DNA from: Pezicula radicicola
Lineage: Eukaryota > Ascomycota > Leotiomycetes > Helotiales > Dermateaceae
Length of the DNA stretch: 64,000 nt
Direction of reading: 5' to 3'
Assembly (NCBI GenBank): GCA_003008705.1
Contig: PDUO01000031.1
Span: forward strand, 496,001 to 560,000
How positions within the stretch are numbered: the first letter of the stretch is position 1; each line of letters opens with the position of its first letter. Positions 20,566 to 32,149 of the stretch are shown in pieces. The position numbers and the translations under genes were made by a program. The notes beneath the pieces are model-generated. The model saw only the letters and a list, made by a program, of their open reading frames with translations. It ran no database searches and was not told the DNA's origin.

Positions 20566-22732
20566 CTACATAGCCGCCTTCCCCATGGTCTCAAACGGCA
20601 AAAAGAAAGCCAAGATACCAGCCCCAGCATATAATCCCGCGGCAACAAAGATAGGTGTATTCGAGTAGCCGACGTAGATAGCGATTATAGGAGCCATGAT
20701 ACCACAGATGCGATTGAAGCCTGATGCGAGACCTGTACCGGTGCCGCGATGGATGGAGGGGATTACTTCGGGTGTGTAGCAGTATAATGCTCCCCACATA
20801 CTGGAAAATGTATCGTTAGTTGTGAAATGATGATTGTATTGAGAAAGGCTCGAGTAATATGAAAGTGAAGGGATTCCAAAGTCGGAGACGGGTGAATGGA
20901 AAAGTCAAACTTACATGTACATGACGAAATTAGCAACGCAGTTGAAAGCGAGGACTTGTGCGCCAGTTCGAGCGGTTGTTGATGCGAATAAGAAGATGCT
21001 GGTGACTATTAAAGAGGCCCCGAGTGTTCCCCTGCGGCCAACATGTCGTAAGCCGACAAGCCATCTACACAGCCAAATTAGAAGGTTACAATAGAGGAGC
21101 GACGGTACTTACGCACCAACGAGAGTCCCAGGAAGACTGCATACGACAACAATAAAATTGTTACGATATGTGGTACTAGTACTGTCATCGCCGAGTTTCG
21201 CGCCTTGATGCGCCAAGTATTCTGGTAGGAAGTTCGTGTATAGCGGTGCAGCCAGTCCAATCATTCCCCAGATGAGGACTATTAGTATAAAGCTTTGAGC
21301 CTGTTGCTTTGTAGCAAAGAGAGCTTTTACGTGAGTAAGACCGTCGAATTTCAAGCTCTTGCAGACCCGCTTGAGAGCTTTCTCGGTGTTTAATGGCCGA
21401 GCAATGTATTCCTTTCCATCATTCTCCGCATGCTCACGTTCAATGGCATGGAAGTTCTCAACGATAAGTGGCTGCGTTTTACCATTATATGCGGCCACAG
21501 CATCCAGAACCTTGACTGCTTCGTCGTATCGTTTTTGTCCAATCAGAAACTTTGGTGATTCATAGAGGTGGAATAGGAAGAATCGAATACCCTGGAGAAG
21601 GAGTAGAAAGCCGCCCATTGTGTAGATGAGGTATCTCCATCCCATATTATCGGCTTTTGCGCATTGCCCGGCTGGCAGCTTGGGATCGCAGGAGAAGTGG
21701 ACTATGAAGCCCATTGCTGCTGCGGCCGGGATGATTTGTCCGATTGCCCACCAGACGCTAAGCACTGCTAGGAGGTATTGATGTGTTCCTGGAAGGAATT
21801 CGAGAAAAATGGCACAGTCAACTGGTACTGATATAGAAGTTAGATTGTGTTATAGCTCTTGGAATAGTAAGTAGGCGTACGATTACCACCAACGCCAAAT
21901 CCCACAAGACCGGCGAGTACAGCCATTGTTGTAAAGTTTGCAGAGCCACCAGTACCGAGTAAAAATACAGCAGCGATGAAGAGGGTCCAGTTGAAAGCAA
22001 ATCGCCGTCCTACTATGTCGGAGCCCACTCCCCAGACCGAGGAACCAAATACAAGACCGACTGTGAGTGCCAATGAAAGAAAGGCAGAGTGTTTTGGCTG
22101 GAACTCTTGCGCAACTTGAAACAAAGCATCGGCAATGGTGATTTGGCAAAGCTAAGGTCATATTGTCACACGTTAGGAGTGATGCCGAGGGATCTGGATT
22201 GAAGACTAACCATATCACACATCCATCCAAAGCCAGACAAGAAGAAAAGCGCCCATTGGTATTTTCCCATCCCAATTTTCTGAACTGCCTCATTCACAAG
22301 TACTGCTTGTTCCTCAAAGACTGGATCTATACCAGGCATGTGCATTGTTGACAGTTCGTCCGTAGCAGTACCGCTCTGGGCCTTTTCACTACTTGATTCA
22401 TCTTTCGAAAACGCTGATGTGGATGGCAATCCGCTCTCTTTATTCAAACCTCCAGACACATCTTCATGCTGCACCGATGAGGATGACAGCAATCTCCTTG
22501 GCTGTGAATTGTTTGATACGTCTGTTGCATTTTTTGGTCCGTCTGCGACTGTACTGTCGGGCGTTTCGACAAAAGGATTGCTTGATGATTGCGCCGATAG
22601 GTTGTCCTGTCTATGTTCTGCATTTTCACCGTGATTATCGGATTGTGGCCGGTGCGATTGGTTTAATTGTGTGTCCATGATTTCACGAGGTGCTTCTGGC
22701 ATCAGCCGTTCTGACTGAGGGTCTACTTGCAT
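20566..22732 (-). CDS. MFS transporter, sugar/SV2-related type, with long N-terminal tail
   Basis: Five exons: 22732-22211, 22151-21881, 21827-21113, 21064-20915 and 20800-20566, encoding 630 residues. The first about 155 residues are hydrophilic and rich in Ser, Asn, Gln and Glu, so a long cytosolic tail precedes the first membrane helix (YQWALFFLSGFGWMCDMLCQ). Major-facilitator motifs are visible: GSDIVGRRFAFNWTLFIAAV (loop 2-3 motif), GFGVGGNLPVD in helix 4, YESPKFLIGQKRYDEAVKVL in the central loop, and YTPEVIPSIHRGTGTGLASG near the end. This order resembles the sugar-porter/SVOP-like branch, and many fungal members carry sugars, organic acids or inorganic ions. The substrate is not readable. 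The donor of intron 4 has two GT choices (ATGTACATGTAAG); GTAAGT was preferred. Confidence 0.87.
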
Positions 22733-23144
22733 TGTTTATAATGACATCTGGTCCATCGTGCTGTATTACGTGTTGAGGAACTTTCCTGTCCCAAGGTGGC
22801 TTCAATAAAGAAGATTTTAGATGCCATGGCAGGAAACTTTGCTTGTGGGTACCGTCGGTATCTTCGAACTGTCTTTCCTAGTTGGAGACAGCGCGATGTG
22901 AAGCGAAGAGTAGCAAATTCTCCATCACAAACTAACACCATCCTCAGAAGAGCTAGAATTGTCGATGTTTTCTAGGGTCTGGTTATGACACAATTGGAGC
23001 AAACAGGCGCACAATGCTATTGTACTAATGAACTAAATTGCCTTATCAAGTTATCTAGTGTTTTAGTAGCTCGGGAAACGAAGATAAGATAATTGCAAAC
23101 ACAAAGCACAAAGCTCCATTCTGTGTTTATAATTCGAATTCAAA
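22733..23144. other. Intergenic region upstream of the MFS transporter gene
   Basis: This interval lies between the MFS start codon and the duplicated 3' end of the GST gene. No gene is supported. The promoter of the MFS gene is expected here. Confidence 0.4.
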
Positions 23145-23324
23145 CTGGTACCCACTTGAACTTAGTACGATATAGTACGTGGAGCCTTCAGGTCTCCGGA
23201 ATTTCAACACCGCCGGGAGTAATTCTACTCCAATCTGGTACCCACTTGAACTTAGTACGATATAGTACGTGGAGCCTTCAGGTCTCCGGAATTTCAACAC
23301 CGCCGGGAGTAATTCTACTCCAAT
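23145..23324. repeat. Perfect 90-bp tandem duplication over the 3' end of the GST gene
   Basis: Copies are 23145-23234 and 23235-23324 and are identical base for base on reading. Each starts CTGGTACCCACTTGAACTTA and ends TCTACTCCAAT. The right-hand copy contains the last 15 codons and the stop codon (23280-23278) of the GST gene plus 43 bp of 3' flank; the left-hand copy lies entirely downstream of the stop. Confidence 0.97.
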
Positions 23325-24721
23325 CTGGTTCATAGCCGCTCTCAATATTCGGGCTCGGGCCCATAGGAGTAATCGCTTTAGGATTGATATCGTAATGACT
23401 TTTTGTGTACTGTTTACGAATTAGAGAGTGAAAGTCACGACTAATTCACTGATATTGTATGTTCGTGGAATGGGCTCTTACATTTTCTTTGATATGCTTG
23501 AAATTCGTCGTCTCCTTGAACCCAGGCACGTTCCAATATAGATTCTTGAGCCAATTATTTAACAGGGGATAGTTATGTCGTATGGTGCCCAGATTGCACT
23601 TGAAGTGCTGCACATATACGGCATCGAATCTAATTATCGTAGGATATAGCTGTATATCAAGCTCTGTCAACTCAGAACCAAGGATGTATGGTCCGCTACT
23701 TCTATGCGTCGAAGCAATCAGCATATGCTCAATGCAGGGGAATTTTAGGATAAATAGGAGAAAGATAGAGTACACAAGAATCTTGAATGAGACCGAGGGA
23801 GAACAGAATAGAGAAACAACCTCACTAACTTTGACAATATTTGCTCCAACTTATTCAAGGCTTTGAATAGCGGGACGACATTTTTATCATAGGTTTCCTG
23901 ATCTAGAGCAAATCCCGCTTTATAAACCCCTACATTTACCTCATTCTGCATCCACTTTCCAATATCATCAATCTCTTTCCTCAGATGTTCGGGGTAGAAG
24001 TCTCTCTTGCTGTATTCCTCCGGTAGGATCGAATTGAAACCAGTATTCCAGTTCCGCAGTATCTCCAGGCTTTCATTGTTCACAATCTGATCCGTCTTCG
24101 TATCCCACTGTCATTGAGGGTCAGCAGTTTATCTTTACTTAGCTTGAGTTGTTTAAATTGAAAATGCTATAAGTCCTAAGATTAAGGCTTTGTGTGGGTC
24201 GAGCATGACCAACAAATGATTGTCCTTACTAGAAGAGGTACAGAATATCTCCCTTCATAATCCTTCTTGTCCCTAAAATAGACCTCGTGTAAATATTCGC
24301 TTCCAAACAACTTATCTACAGTCGAGCCCGGATATTCATCGTCGTCTTTAGGAAACTTCCAGCCAGGCCAGCCTTTCGAGTCGCCTTTTGGGTATGCTTT
24401 GACAATCGAGAGAGGAACGATATCTGTGAGGCCTTTGAGGTGTCGGATAATGTTTGCTCGGTGGGCAAAGGGACAGAATAATCCTGTGATATCTTAGTAT
24501 CGCAATTAATTAGGGATTTTGGTGGACACACCGATATACATATGATACCTTCTCTGTTCTGGAGGAAATGGACCATCGGGACCAATCTTTCCATGCCAGG
24601 CCCCATCATTGAAGGTCGAGACGGGTGTCGCAGACGCCATATTGAAGTGATTTCGTATCTGTGAAGCTCGTGATATTGTATCTGGGTTCGTGGAGATACA
24701 ACTGAGACGCAGTGAGGACAT
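23278..24721 (-). CDS. ECM4: Omega-class / Ecm4-type glutathione S-transferase
   Basis: Five exons: 24721-24532, 24483-24230, 24107-23830, 23701-23482 and 23409-23278, encoding 357 residues. Splicing gives [20 protein letters not shown], in which Cys67 of CPFAHR is the expected catalytic cysteine of the omega/glutathionyl-hydroquinone-reductase family. The later motifs [40 protein letters not shown] and [20 protein letters not shown] are also typical. The first 27 residues are basic and Ser-rich and could be a mitochondrial presequence. A second in-frame Met at residue 28 ([10 protein letters not shown]) would give 330 residues. The enzyme probably reduces glutathionyl conjugates in detoxification. 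The last 15 codons lie in a perfect 90-bp tandem duplication that does not change the reading frame. Confidence 0.9.
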
Positions 24722-25957
24722 TGGTATGTAATGTCGAGGACTGGAAGGTGCGAAAGATTGATGACATGACGTTTTGCGGGGTCGAAGCTGCTGAAATGTG
24801 GCGTTGTGGCTGGACTCGCAGCCTCGTCCTCAGAGGCTATGAGACTATGGGAATTGCATGGGTCTGAGTTGCCCAACCTACCTTATCAAATCAGAGAGGA
24901 GAAAAGTCTGGAATTGATAGATCTCGATCATTTCAATGATCTTTTCCTTGTTGTTTTCCCTCCGTCTAGACTCAGGTTTATGTTGCTCGTGTATTCTATG
25001 AAGTTTAGCGAGCTAAGAACCTACCTCTTTCTTTTACATCCACAGAGCATGACATTGTGTGACCAATTTGACTTTTGAAGAGCATATTTTAACAACGCGA
25101 TGAGTCTTAGAACCAGTAATTTCATAAATTTCCACGTTTGTCTTCACAGCTAGCACAAATACACAAATGCAGGACAGAGCCTCCGCGATAGGATGAGCTG
25201 TCTACTGTGGAAGTTGTTACCACTAACAACTCCAGTAGACGAGAAATATTCAATGTAATTTGATCTGAATAATCAAATTATTCTATGAGTGCTTTGTGCG
25301 CAGTGACCCGAAGTCGTTACAAGAACGCACAACTATGTATCACTACGCAAAACTGAAATACTAAAAGCCTTTAACGAATTGGAGTTATGAACCATCCAGG
25401 AGTTGAAAGCTGTAGATTTAAGACAATAGGAAGAGTTGTATATTGAGAGTCAGATAGGTTGGGGAGGGTTGTGGTGGGGTAGAGGGCATAAATACCAAGG
25501 AAATCCTTTGCGACATCCTTTGAAATCCTCGCGAAACCTTACAATTTTGGGTGACAGGAGTACATACCAATACCTAAAATCCTTCACATAATTGTATACA
25601 AACATTTACATCCTCCACAGAACCAAAATGATCTAAAAAAAACCCTACTATAAACCAACAATCAATACCCTATATCTTCAACAAATCTACAACAACTCCA
25701 TTAGAAACAGCCTTGCGATATAATTTGGTTAGTTAATAATTAGGTACCTGATGCTGTTGGCACTATTAGGTGATGGTCGGGGATGTCGGGTTGTGCATTA
25801 TTGTGACTTTTTAGACGTCAGTTGAGCACGAGAAGGGCTTTCATGCATTAAAGGTATCATTATGCTACAGCTAGATTCCGCCACATCCAAAAGTTCATCC
25901 CTCAAAGCCATAATCATCACTCCACCCTTCTCCACTACACCACCTACGCACCACAAC
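24722..25957. other. Intergenic region, no gene seen
   Basis: About 1.2 kb between the GST start codon and the NLP stop codon. Open frames here are short or antisense to the GST 5' end. The part around 25400-25700 is AT-rich. It must contain the GST promoter and the NLP 3' end. Confidence 0.4.
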
Positions 25958-26813
25958 TTAAAATGTAGCAGCAGCAAGATTAGTATCAAAATGCGCATCA
26001 ATAAATGGCACAATAGCACTCCCAAAGTCCGTATCATCAAGTGCAGTCTGAGCAACAGTAGGTAAACTCTCCCAAGCAATAAGCGGCTGAGTGCCACCAA
26101 CAGTAGTAGTTAGACCACAAGAATGATCCAGAGGCCAAATACTCTCATAATCAATCAAGGGTTTAGTACCAGAGAGTGTGTAGCCATCTGTTGAGCAATC
26201 CCAGTCTCCGTGAGCGGAGGGACAGACGGCTACAATGTTGGAGGCTGTTGTGTCGGTGGAGGAGCTCAGCCATACTATTATTCCTTCCCAGTCGTGGCGA
26301 TGGCCGAGTCCATCTGAGGGCTCGTCTTTGGGCATGTACCTGTTTTTGTTTTTAATTAGGTTGATTGGGGGATTGAAGATGGATTGCTGGAGTAAACGTA
26401 CCAGGAGTACATCAGGGCGTAGTAGTCACCATATGTAGAGCCTCGAACGTAGATCTGGCCAGTGGAGCTGCTGCAGTCTCCATCACTGGCACCGGTAGGA
26501 GACAAGCCAGCACTGAGGTACGTTAGAAAATCAGTTCTATAATTTCATTGCCAATAACATACTTGGTGTCACCCTCGGCATCGACAGCAGGAAAAGGAAC
26601 ACAGCCATTGACCACGTAAAGGTATGGTTGGTAGTTCAAATAAACATCACCAACGGTGCCACTTGGAACTGTCTGGGCAAATCCCACGATTTCATCAGAG
26701 GCAATAGTTCCCCGGGCAATGAGGGGAGATGCAGGGGACTGAGGCGCAGGAGCTGCGTTAACAGTTGCCAGAAGCCCGACTGAAAGCTGTAAAAGTCTTG
26801 AGAGGACAGCCAT
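25958..26813 (-). CDS. Necrosis- and ethylene-inducing-like protein (NLP / NPP1 domain), secreted
   Basis: Three exons, 26813-26563, 26512-26402 and 26339-25958, encode about 247 residues with all joins in frame. The N-terminus has a hydrophobic signal peptide of about 20 residues ending near Ala-Pro-Ala-Pro. The heptapeptide GHRHDWE, the signature of the NPP1 domain and part of its metal-binding and activity site, is intact at residues 133-139. Two cysteines in the N-terminal half match the disulfide of type 1 NLPs. Members are secreted and many permeabilise plant plasma membranes or act as recognised patterns, while others are not cytotoxic. Sequence alone does not tell which applies here. 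No frameshift or stop interrupts the frame, so the gene looks functional. It suggests interaction with plants or plant debris. Confidence 0.93.
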
Positions 26814-26919
26814 TGTGGAAAGAAAGAATCGCCAGATTAAGACTTGAGGGTGGGGTTGGCAACAACAATGAAGCTGTTTGGTACAAGAGAAGGGAAACAA
26901 GATCATTTATACCTGTTCC

Positions 26920-27495
26920 TCAACAGTGGTTCGTGCATCTAGACGACTGCCGACGCGCCGATGAGCCCCTCAATGCCGACATGGGTTTATGATATATCCT
27001 TGATCTAATCGCTGTGCAGTACCATTCCGAGGCGTCGCAAACAATGCGATCAATGTAGGAGAACATAAAAAGAGATGTGACTCCGGTGTTCCTGAGGATC
27101 CCAATGGGAAGGTCTTTCACCATCACGTTCCCTTTTCCCCGGAGATTATCTTCAAAGATCCCATCCGAGCTCAATGCTTGTATTAGCGGGGCTATGCGCA
27201 GCCGGTATGTACGGATGTACCCGTACAGTACAACAATGATATGGGAAATATTACCAGTAGAAGCCTTTAAGGCTTCGAGAACGCGGGCGGACTTGAAGTG
27301 TGTTACATAGCGGATGCGTCGTATGATCGGGAGATGCTTCATGGGCCGCGACAACGTGGTAGCTTCATGGTGGTTTTGTGGTTGTTTAATCGTGGGTTTG
27401 CTGAAATGTACTAAGACAGATGCGGGAGGAGATAAAATTGAGTGCGTATACCTAGCAATATCAGTAGAATTAATGTGCCCTAAAGCAGAATACAT
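26920..27495 (-). CDS. Doubtful hypothetical ORF
   Basis: A single ATG-initiated frame of 191 codons lies just upstream of the NLP gene on the same strand. I recognise no family. The translation is basic, with a moderately hydrophobic middle (SHIIVVLYGYIRTYRLRIAP) and no signal peptide. An open frame of this length can occur by chance in 64 kb, and it occupies the probable NLP promoter, so it is listed only as a possibility. Confidence 0.2.
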   Translation of the reverse strand: MYSALGHINSTDIARYTHSILSPPASVLVHFSKPTIKQPQNHHEATTLSRPMKHLPIIRRIRYVTHFKSARVLEALKASTGNISHIIVVLYGYIRTYRLRIAPLIQALSSDGIFEDNLRGKGNVMVKDLPIGILRNTGVTSLFMFSYIDRIVCDASEWYCTAIRSRIYHKPMSALRGSSARRQSSRCTNHC

Positions 27496-28799
27496 GCCGT
27501 CGCTTAACGACTACTTCGTATATTATGGAGATCATAAGTCGTGAAATCATGGCCTGTGCGAAACTCCCGAAGCTTGTTCTTGAGAGACCTCCACTGTCCA
27601 CATGGCATTTGCAGCCATGTTATCAAAACATCTGATGACTTTTTCCATTGGAGGAAAAATAAAATCCAATGACTTGATGAACTCTATCTTAATAAAGACA
27701 ACACATGCTTTGTTCCTGTAAGTGCTGTGTTGCACCTTCGATGGGAAATTTCTGTCCACAAAGAGCTACCTGTTAGTAAAAGACCGCCGCGAGCTCTTGA
27801 GCACTTGAGCAAAGAGTCCTCCGCAGCAAGTAAGCGAGGCAAGAGCGTAATAGTAGTAACAATATGGTATTTACTACATTGGAAACTGCCTTTCCGTAAC
27901 GGAATCATAGAAAAATGAGCGAAGCAGTTTGTAATAAAAAAAGATAGAGTAATAATATATAATTGCTACTAGGAAATTATCAGACTAGGCAGGTTCTGTC
28001 ACTGATCTAGAAAGAGAGTAATTCATTAGACATTCCAACACTTGGTTCATCAACTCGATGTGAGCACCAGGAGTGACGCGATGTGTTAGCTAAGCGGCGT
28101 TGTTTGAAGCCTACAGAAAAGATGAAGAGAGATATTCCAGTAAGATTCTTGTTACTTGATGCGTTCAACAGATAGCGACGGAAGCTGAACGTGATTATGA
28201 AACCATACCTAGATCGCGTGATCCGAAAGTGACAAAAAAATGTTTATGGACTAGATCGTACATTTCAAGTAACAAAAACCAAAAAGTCACAAGCAATACA
28301 ATCAACAGAGAAAAGGCATTGATATATACGTGTCTAGAGTGATATCTTTGGCGCAGCTAGCGAGGGCAAGCCTCCAAAGACCAGGAGAATTGAGAAAGCG
28401 GATCTGTGAAGCTTCTATGTGAAGCTTCTATTTGATAATTGTATATGGCCACGAACCTGTCCCACGGCCCTTTGAAGGCCATTGAGAGACCAAGATAGAA
28501 AAGAAAACGAACAAAGTTTGGGCAGTTTGGGAGCCATTGTGCTTTCGCGAGGGGCTTTCGCAGATCCGACCAGGGGGTTACAGAACGGGCTGCTGAAGGT
28601 CAAGTTTAGGCTGGACACTACGTCCAAACCCAAGCCCGTGGCCGGACTGGACGACCTACTTCTGTTGCTGGCCCAGAACTGGGCTCGTGACGAATCGGTC
28701 CTTTTGTCCTCAAAAGTGCAGTAGTTTTGAACAATTCAATCTTATACTGAATTTATTACTCCTTGAATAGCTACCTAACATCGATTGACCTACGTAGCA
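27496..28799. other. Intergenic region, no gene seen
   Basis: Short overlapping open frames on both strands without features. A 14-bp direct repeat built on GTGAAGCTTCTAT occurs around 28404-28432. The stretch 27920-28330 is AT-rich. Confidence 0.4.
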
Positions 28800-30042
28800 T
28801 TAATTATAGGAAACATCAACCTCTGTCTTCTTTTGAATGCTATCTGCGCCTAGAACAAGCTCCTCGCTATTGTCTCTTTGGCTAAGTTGTTGTCTAGATT
28901 TCGCCGATATCTTGGTCGTATTGTGTTGTGACCGAACGTAGCTCAAGTCGTACGAGTGAATATAGACACTATCTATCTCCCTACTATTTTGTACATTCGA
29001 GCGACTGTTGCTGCTTGAAAATCCGGGTATATGGAAGGTTTTGAACAGCGGCCGTAGGGTTACAATAGAAGCAGCTATTATGGCCATGCCGATCTGAACA
29101 ATACTCCAGATGAAAGCATCAGAAAGTGTATCTAGTAGTTCATTAGTTAAGACCAGGACATATCTAAAGAACTTACAGAGGATATCGTCGACACTCCTGA
29201 GAGCAACGAGGTATTTCAGGCGAACAACTGTTGTGGTGCTTACACTGAAATAGTCAGCTAGCCCATGTGTTGTAGTTGATATTCTGAAACTTACAAGATA
29301 CCGAGACTAAGGATGAAGACGATTGAGATCTTCAACTGTATGGTCATTTGGAGTCCCCATAGCATCGGTATTGGTAGGAGCGCAAATAACCAATCAAAAA
29401 ATATATCCTCGGCGGAGAATGCATATCCGAGGTTTGCGATGTGGTTTGGATCCATACAACTTCCCTTTCCACTGGATTGATCCCAAGCAAAAGACAAAGG
29501 CTGGCATTGGAAGACCGCCACAAAGAATGTGACCACAGTCCACAAGGTCAATACCACGATGCTTATCCATATCGTATATTTATATTTTGGATCGGGTACG
29601 AATCGGAGCAATAGCAGCCCAACGCTGGACTTGACAAGTGCTGTATTGACGATGTAAACGAGTTCGCTCAGAGTTTGATACTGTCCAAATAGGGTCAATA
29701 CAATGCCACTGCAGTCACATGAGCCGCTGGCCAACCTTTAAAGCTAGGATAAGATTCTTTGGTTCCAAACTTGCATTATGGCTGCCGATACCATAATGAA
29801 TACCTGTAATGAGGAGACCGGATAGGACGGTGAAGACCAACTATAGTCTAGTCAGCTCTACTCTGGTCGTGGTTCAATCATTCACTTGATACACTTACTT
29901 GAGCCAGCACCATAAAACCATCGTCAAATCCGAAAGATCGAAGAAGTCTGAGGCGGACAAAACATCGTAAAGAGACAATGAACCAAGTAAGGACCATGAA
30001 AAGCAAAATCACTGCTAGGAGTTGCCTTCCTCGGTCTTCCAT
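28800..30042 (-). CDS. Fungal rhodopsin-like seven-transmembrane protein (copy B)
   Basis: Five exons: 30042-29899, 29840-29736, 29680-29295, 29244-29177 and 29131-28800, encoding 344 residues in frame. It starts MEDRGRQLLAVILLFMVLTW and continues with VSLRCFVRLRLLRSFGFDDG, the usual helix 1, basic loop and F-D-D pattern of the Fung_rhodopsin family. Further family features are VFQCQPLSFAWDQSSGKGSC in the large loop with paired cysteines, WLFALLPIPMLWGLQMTIQL, FSVSTTTVVRLKYL, and FIWSIVQIGMAIIAASIVTL before a hydrophilic serine-rich tail of about 85 residues. The tail has Ser/Tyr/Arg-rich segments that could be phosphorylated. Function is unknown; it is a distant relative of copies A and C in this window. 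Intron positions relative to the helices resemble copy A in the last two introns. Confidence 0.88.
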
Positions 30043-31149
30043 GTTCAGCTGATTGATCCTGCTAATGCCATCTCAAGTCAACGTGTCCGATCCGAAGACG
30101 TGCAGTCCCTACATATAGGAACCTGAACGGCGGCATCATTTAGTGAATGAGAATTCTGGCTGCTAAACTCGACTTGGACGCGCACCTCGCAACGAACCGC
30201 ACGCAGCCCTCGGATTTAGTCTAAGTGCTATTACTTATCATACACTACTAGAACCATTTACCAAGAATTTCCTTCCAAGAAATCTTAAACCCTATGATAG
30301 AGTCAATACCCTGAGGTGCTAGTTCGTATGTAGAGGGTCTGTGGATCGTGCGTCGTCTGAATCTCGTCCGTGCGCGCCAATAGTATGGCGACGCCTTTGC
30401 TAATTTGAGCACTAGTAAGCCTCCAGTGGCGAGGGGATGAGGCTGTTAAGGCTGTTGGTGAGATTCTTGCAAAGGTAAAATTGACAAGTGGGAAGGCTTC
30501 CACCAAGGTTCCCGTGTGCAATAACTAGATTCATGCAGCGGGAGAACGGGTGTACAGTACTATACTGAGGTTCAAGGCGCCCCTGAAGTAGTACACTCAT
30601 ACAAGGAACCCAATGTAGATTCAGCCATGTTCCCAATAATCCAAGTTCCCGTCCTTAATCACACCTCTCCTGCCACCGGACCAGCTACGCCCTGTAGCTA
30701 AACCTCCGCCATTCAGTAATAGACTTGCACGACCAAAGATTCGTCCACCAATTATCAACTGTGCAACAGAGGTGAAGTCTCGCCGTCCTCTGTCATTCCC
30801 CAGACTCCACCTCTCCGGCGCATCGTAATCCACAGCCGGACTGCTTGGACAATCGACTTTATAAAGATGCTAGGAGAGTAAGTAAAGAGCATTAGAAGGC
30901 TGGCTTGGAAGATTGGGCGATGTATCTTCTGACTAAGTTTGGGGCACCTCAACCTTGGGCTCCTAGGAGGTTATTGTTTATTGCACACCGATGAGAAGGG
31001 CGTTAGATGATCGACCTGTTCATTCTCATCATCTTATGTAAGTTTATGTCCATGCTCTTCACATCTGATAGTATTTGTTAACTCAAGCTGTTAAACTGGA
31101 AATCTGCTACCGCTTCTTATATCTTTTTATCAGTTTTCATCACAACTAA
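30043..31149. other. Intergenic region, no supported gene
   Basis: The minus strand around 30621-30833 carries a 70-codon open frame (with GGRIFGRASLLLNGGGLATG) that looks protein-like but could not be assigned or extended. It could be a relic, given the decayed genes next door. Otherwise nothing is seen. Confidence 0.3.
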
Positions 31150-32149
31150 CAACATTTGGATATTACAGCTTCCGAAAGGATGACTGTGGATTCCAGTTGT
31201 AGTTGTGTATCCATTCTTCTCATAAGCCAGGTTCTCGAGTTCATTGATAAGTTTCACTGATGCGGCAAGCGTATCTCTACGACCCCACATGAGCTTTGTG
31301 TCTGCATGACCATCATCGTCATGGAAAACGATATTGTACTAAGTCATGCCTTGTCAACCTTCCACCCAGCTAATTGGTTTCCCAGCCTTTTCAAGGTTGG
31401 TATGTTGCTCAACATGGATTTCGAAATGGGCAATGATTGGGAATTCATCAAAATAATTGGGACCGTCGCCAACGTACCCGATCTTTGCTAGTTCCAAGCC
31501 CAGTGCCAAGGAGGAGTTATCGGTGGATATAGATGCATGAGCATCTTCGACTATCGATTGACCGGCATATAAACAGGAGGAGCCGAGCAGTGGGGAGAAG
31601 CGAGCTCCCTCTTCGTTTGTCCAGTTTATGAGGACGAGTAGGGCGCGAGTCTTGACGCTTTGTTCTTTCATGCTTCGCAACACTTCAAGACCACCAATGA
31701 CCTTTTGATGTCAGTTACTGATTTACAACCAAAAAATAACAGAGGATACATACTCCAAGTGGACCGTCGAATTTTCCGCCAGTCGCCATTGTATCCAGGT
31801 GACTACCCATGGCAATTGGTGGGATAGAATTATCCTCGCCATCGAATTTCGCGAATTGAGTGTCAGTTGCATTGACTTTATAGTCGGCACCTAGAGCAAG
31901 AACTTATTCTCGGAACTAGTCTCTTACCATCTTGTCGTTCTCATCTGCGCAGAGACGAGTCACTCCATTTGGCAGTCTCGTGTATGTCATTCTAACGGCT
32001 GCTTCAGCAATGTATCTCCACGCGATTATCATGCGGCTTCACCATAGTCGATCATCATTGATCATAAATTTAGCTGCTTTTGGAGCTTAAGTTGTTGTTG
32101 CATAAGCACGTCTACTAGTTACCGTTGCAGCGCGTCTGAAAGCAAACAT
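31150..32149 (-). pseudogene. Decayed M20-family N-carbamoyl-L-amino-acid hydrolase / beta-ureidopropionase-like gene
   Basis: A readable homologous frame begins at ATG 32149 with a mitochondrial-like N-terminus (MFAFRRAATVTSRRAYATTT). It is then interrupted by at least four in-frame stops (TAA, TGA, TAG, TAA) before about 31890, by a GTATGT...AAAAG intron around 31690-31755, and by further stops near 31368 and 31350. Metal-site motifs of the M20 amidohydrolases survive: MGSHLDT, INWTNEEGARFSPLLGSSCL and HFEIHVEQHTNLEKAGKPIS. Homology continues past the stops (DTKLMWGRRDTLAASVKLIN) to about 31150 and then ends, so the C-terminal third appears missing. Several stops are what CAA, CAG, CGA or TGG would become by C-to-T change on either strand. 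The intact family cleaves N-carbamoyl groups in pyrimidine or hydantoin breakdown. It neighbours a decayed urea transporter. Confidence 0.88.

Noticed and set aside
23127..23345. 72-codon minus-strand frame containing a repeated 30-residue unit
   Set aside because: The repetition comes from the 90-bp DNA duplication read in a different frame from the GST gene.
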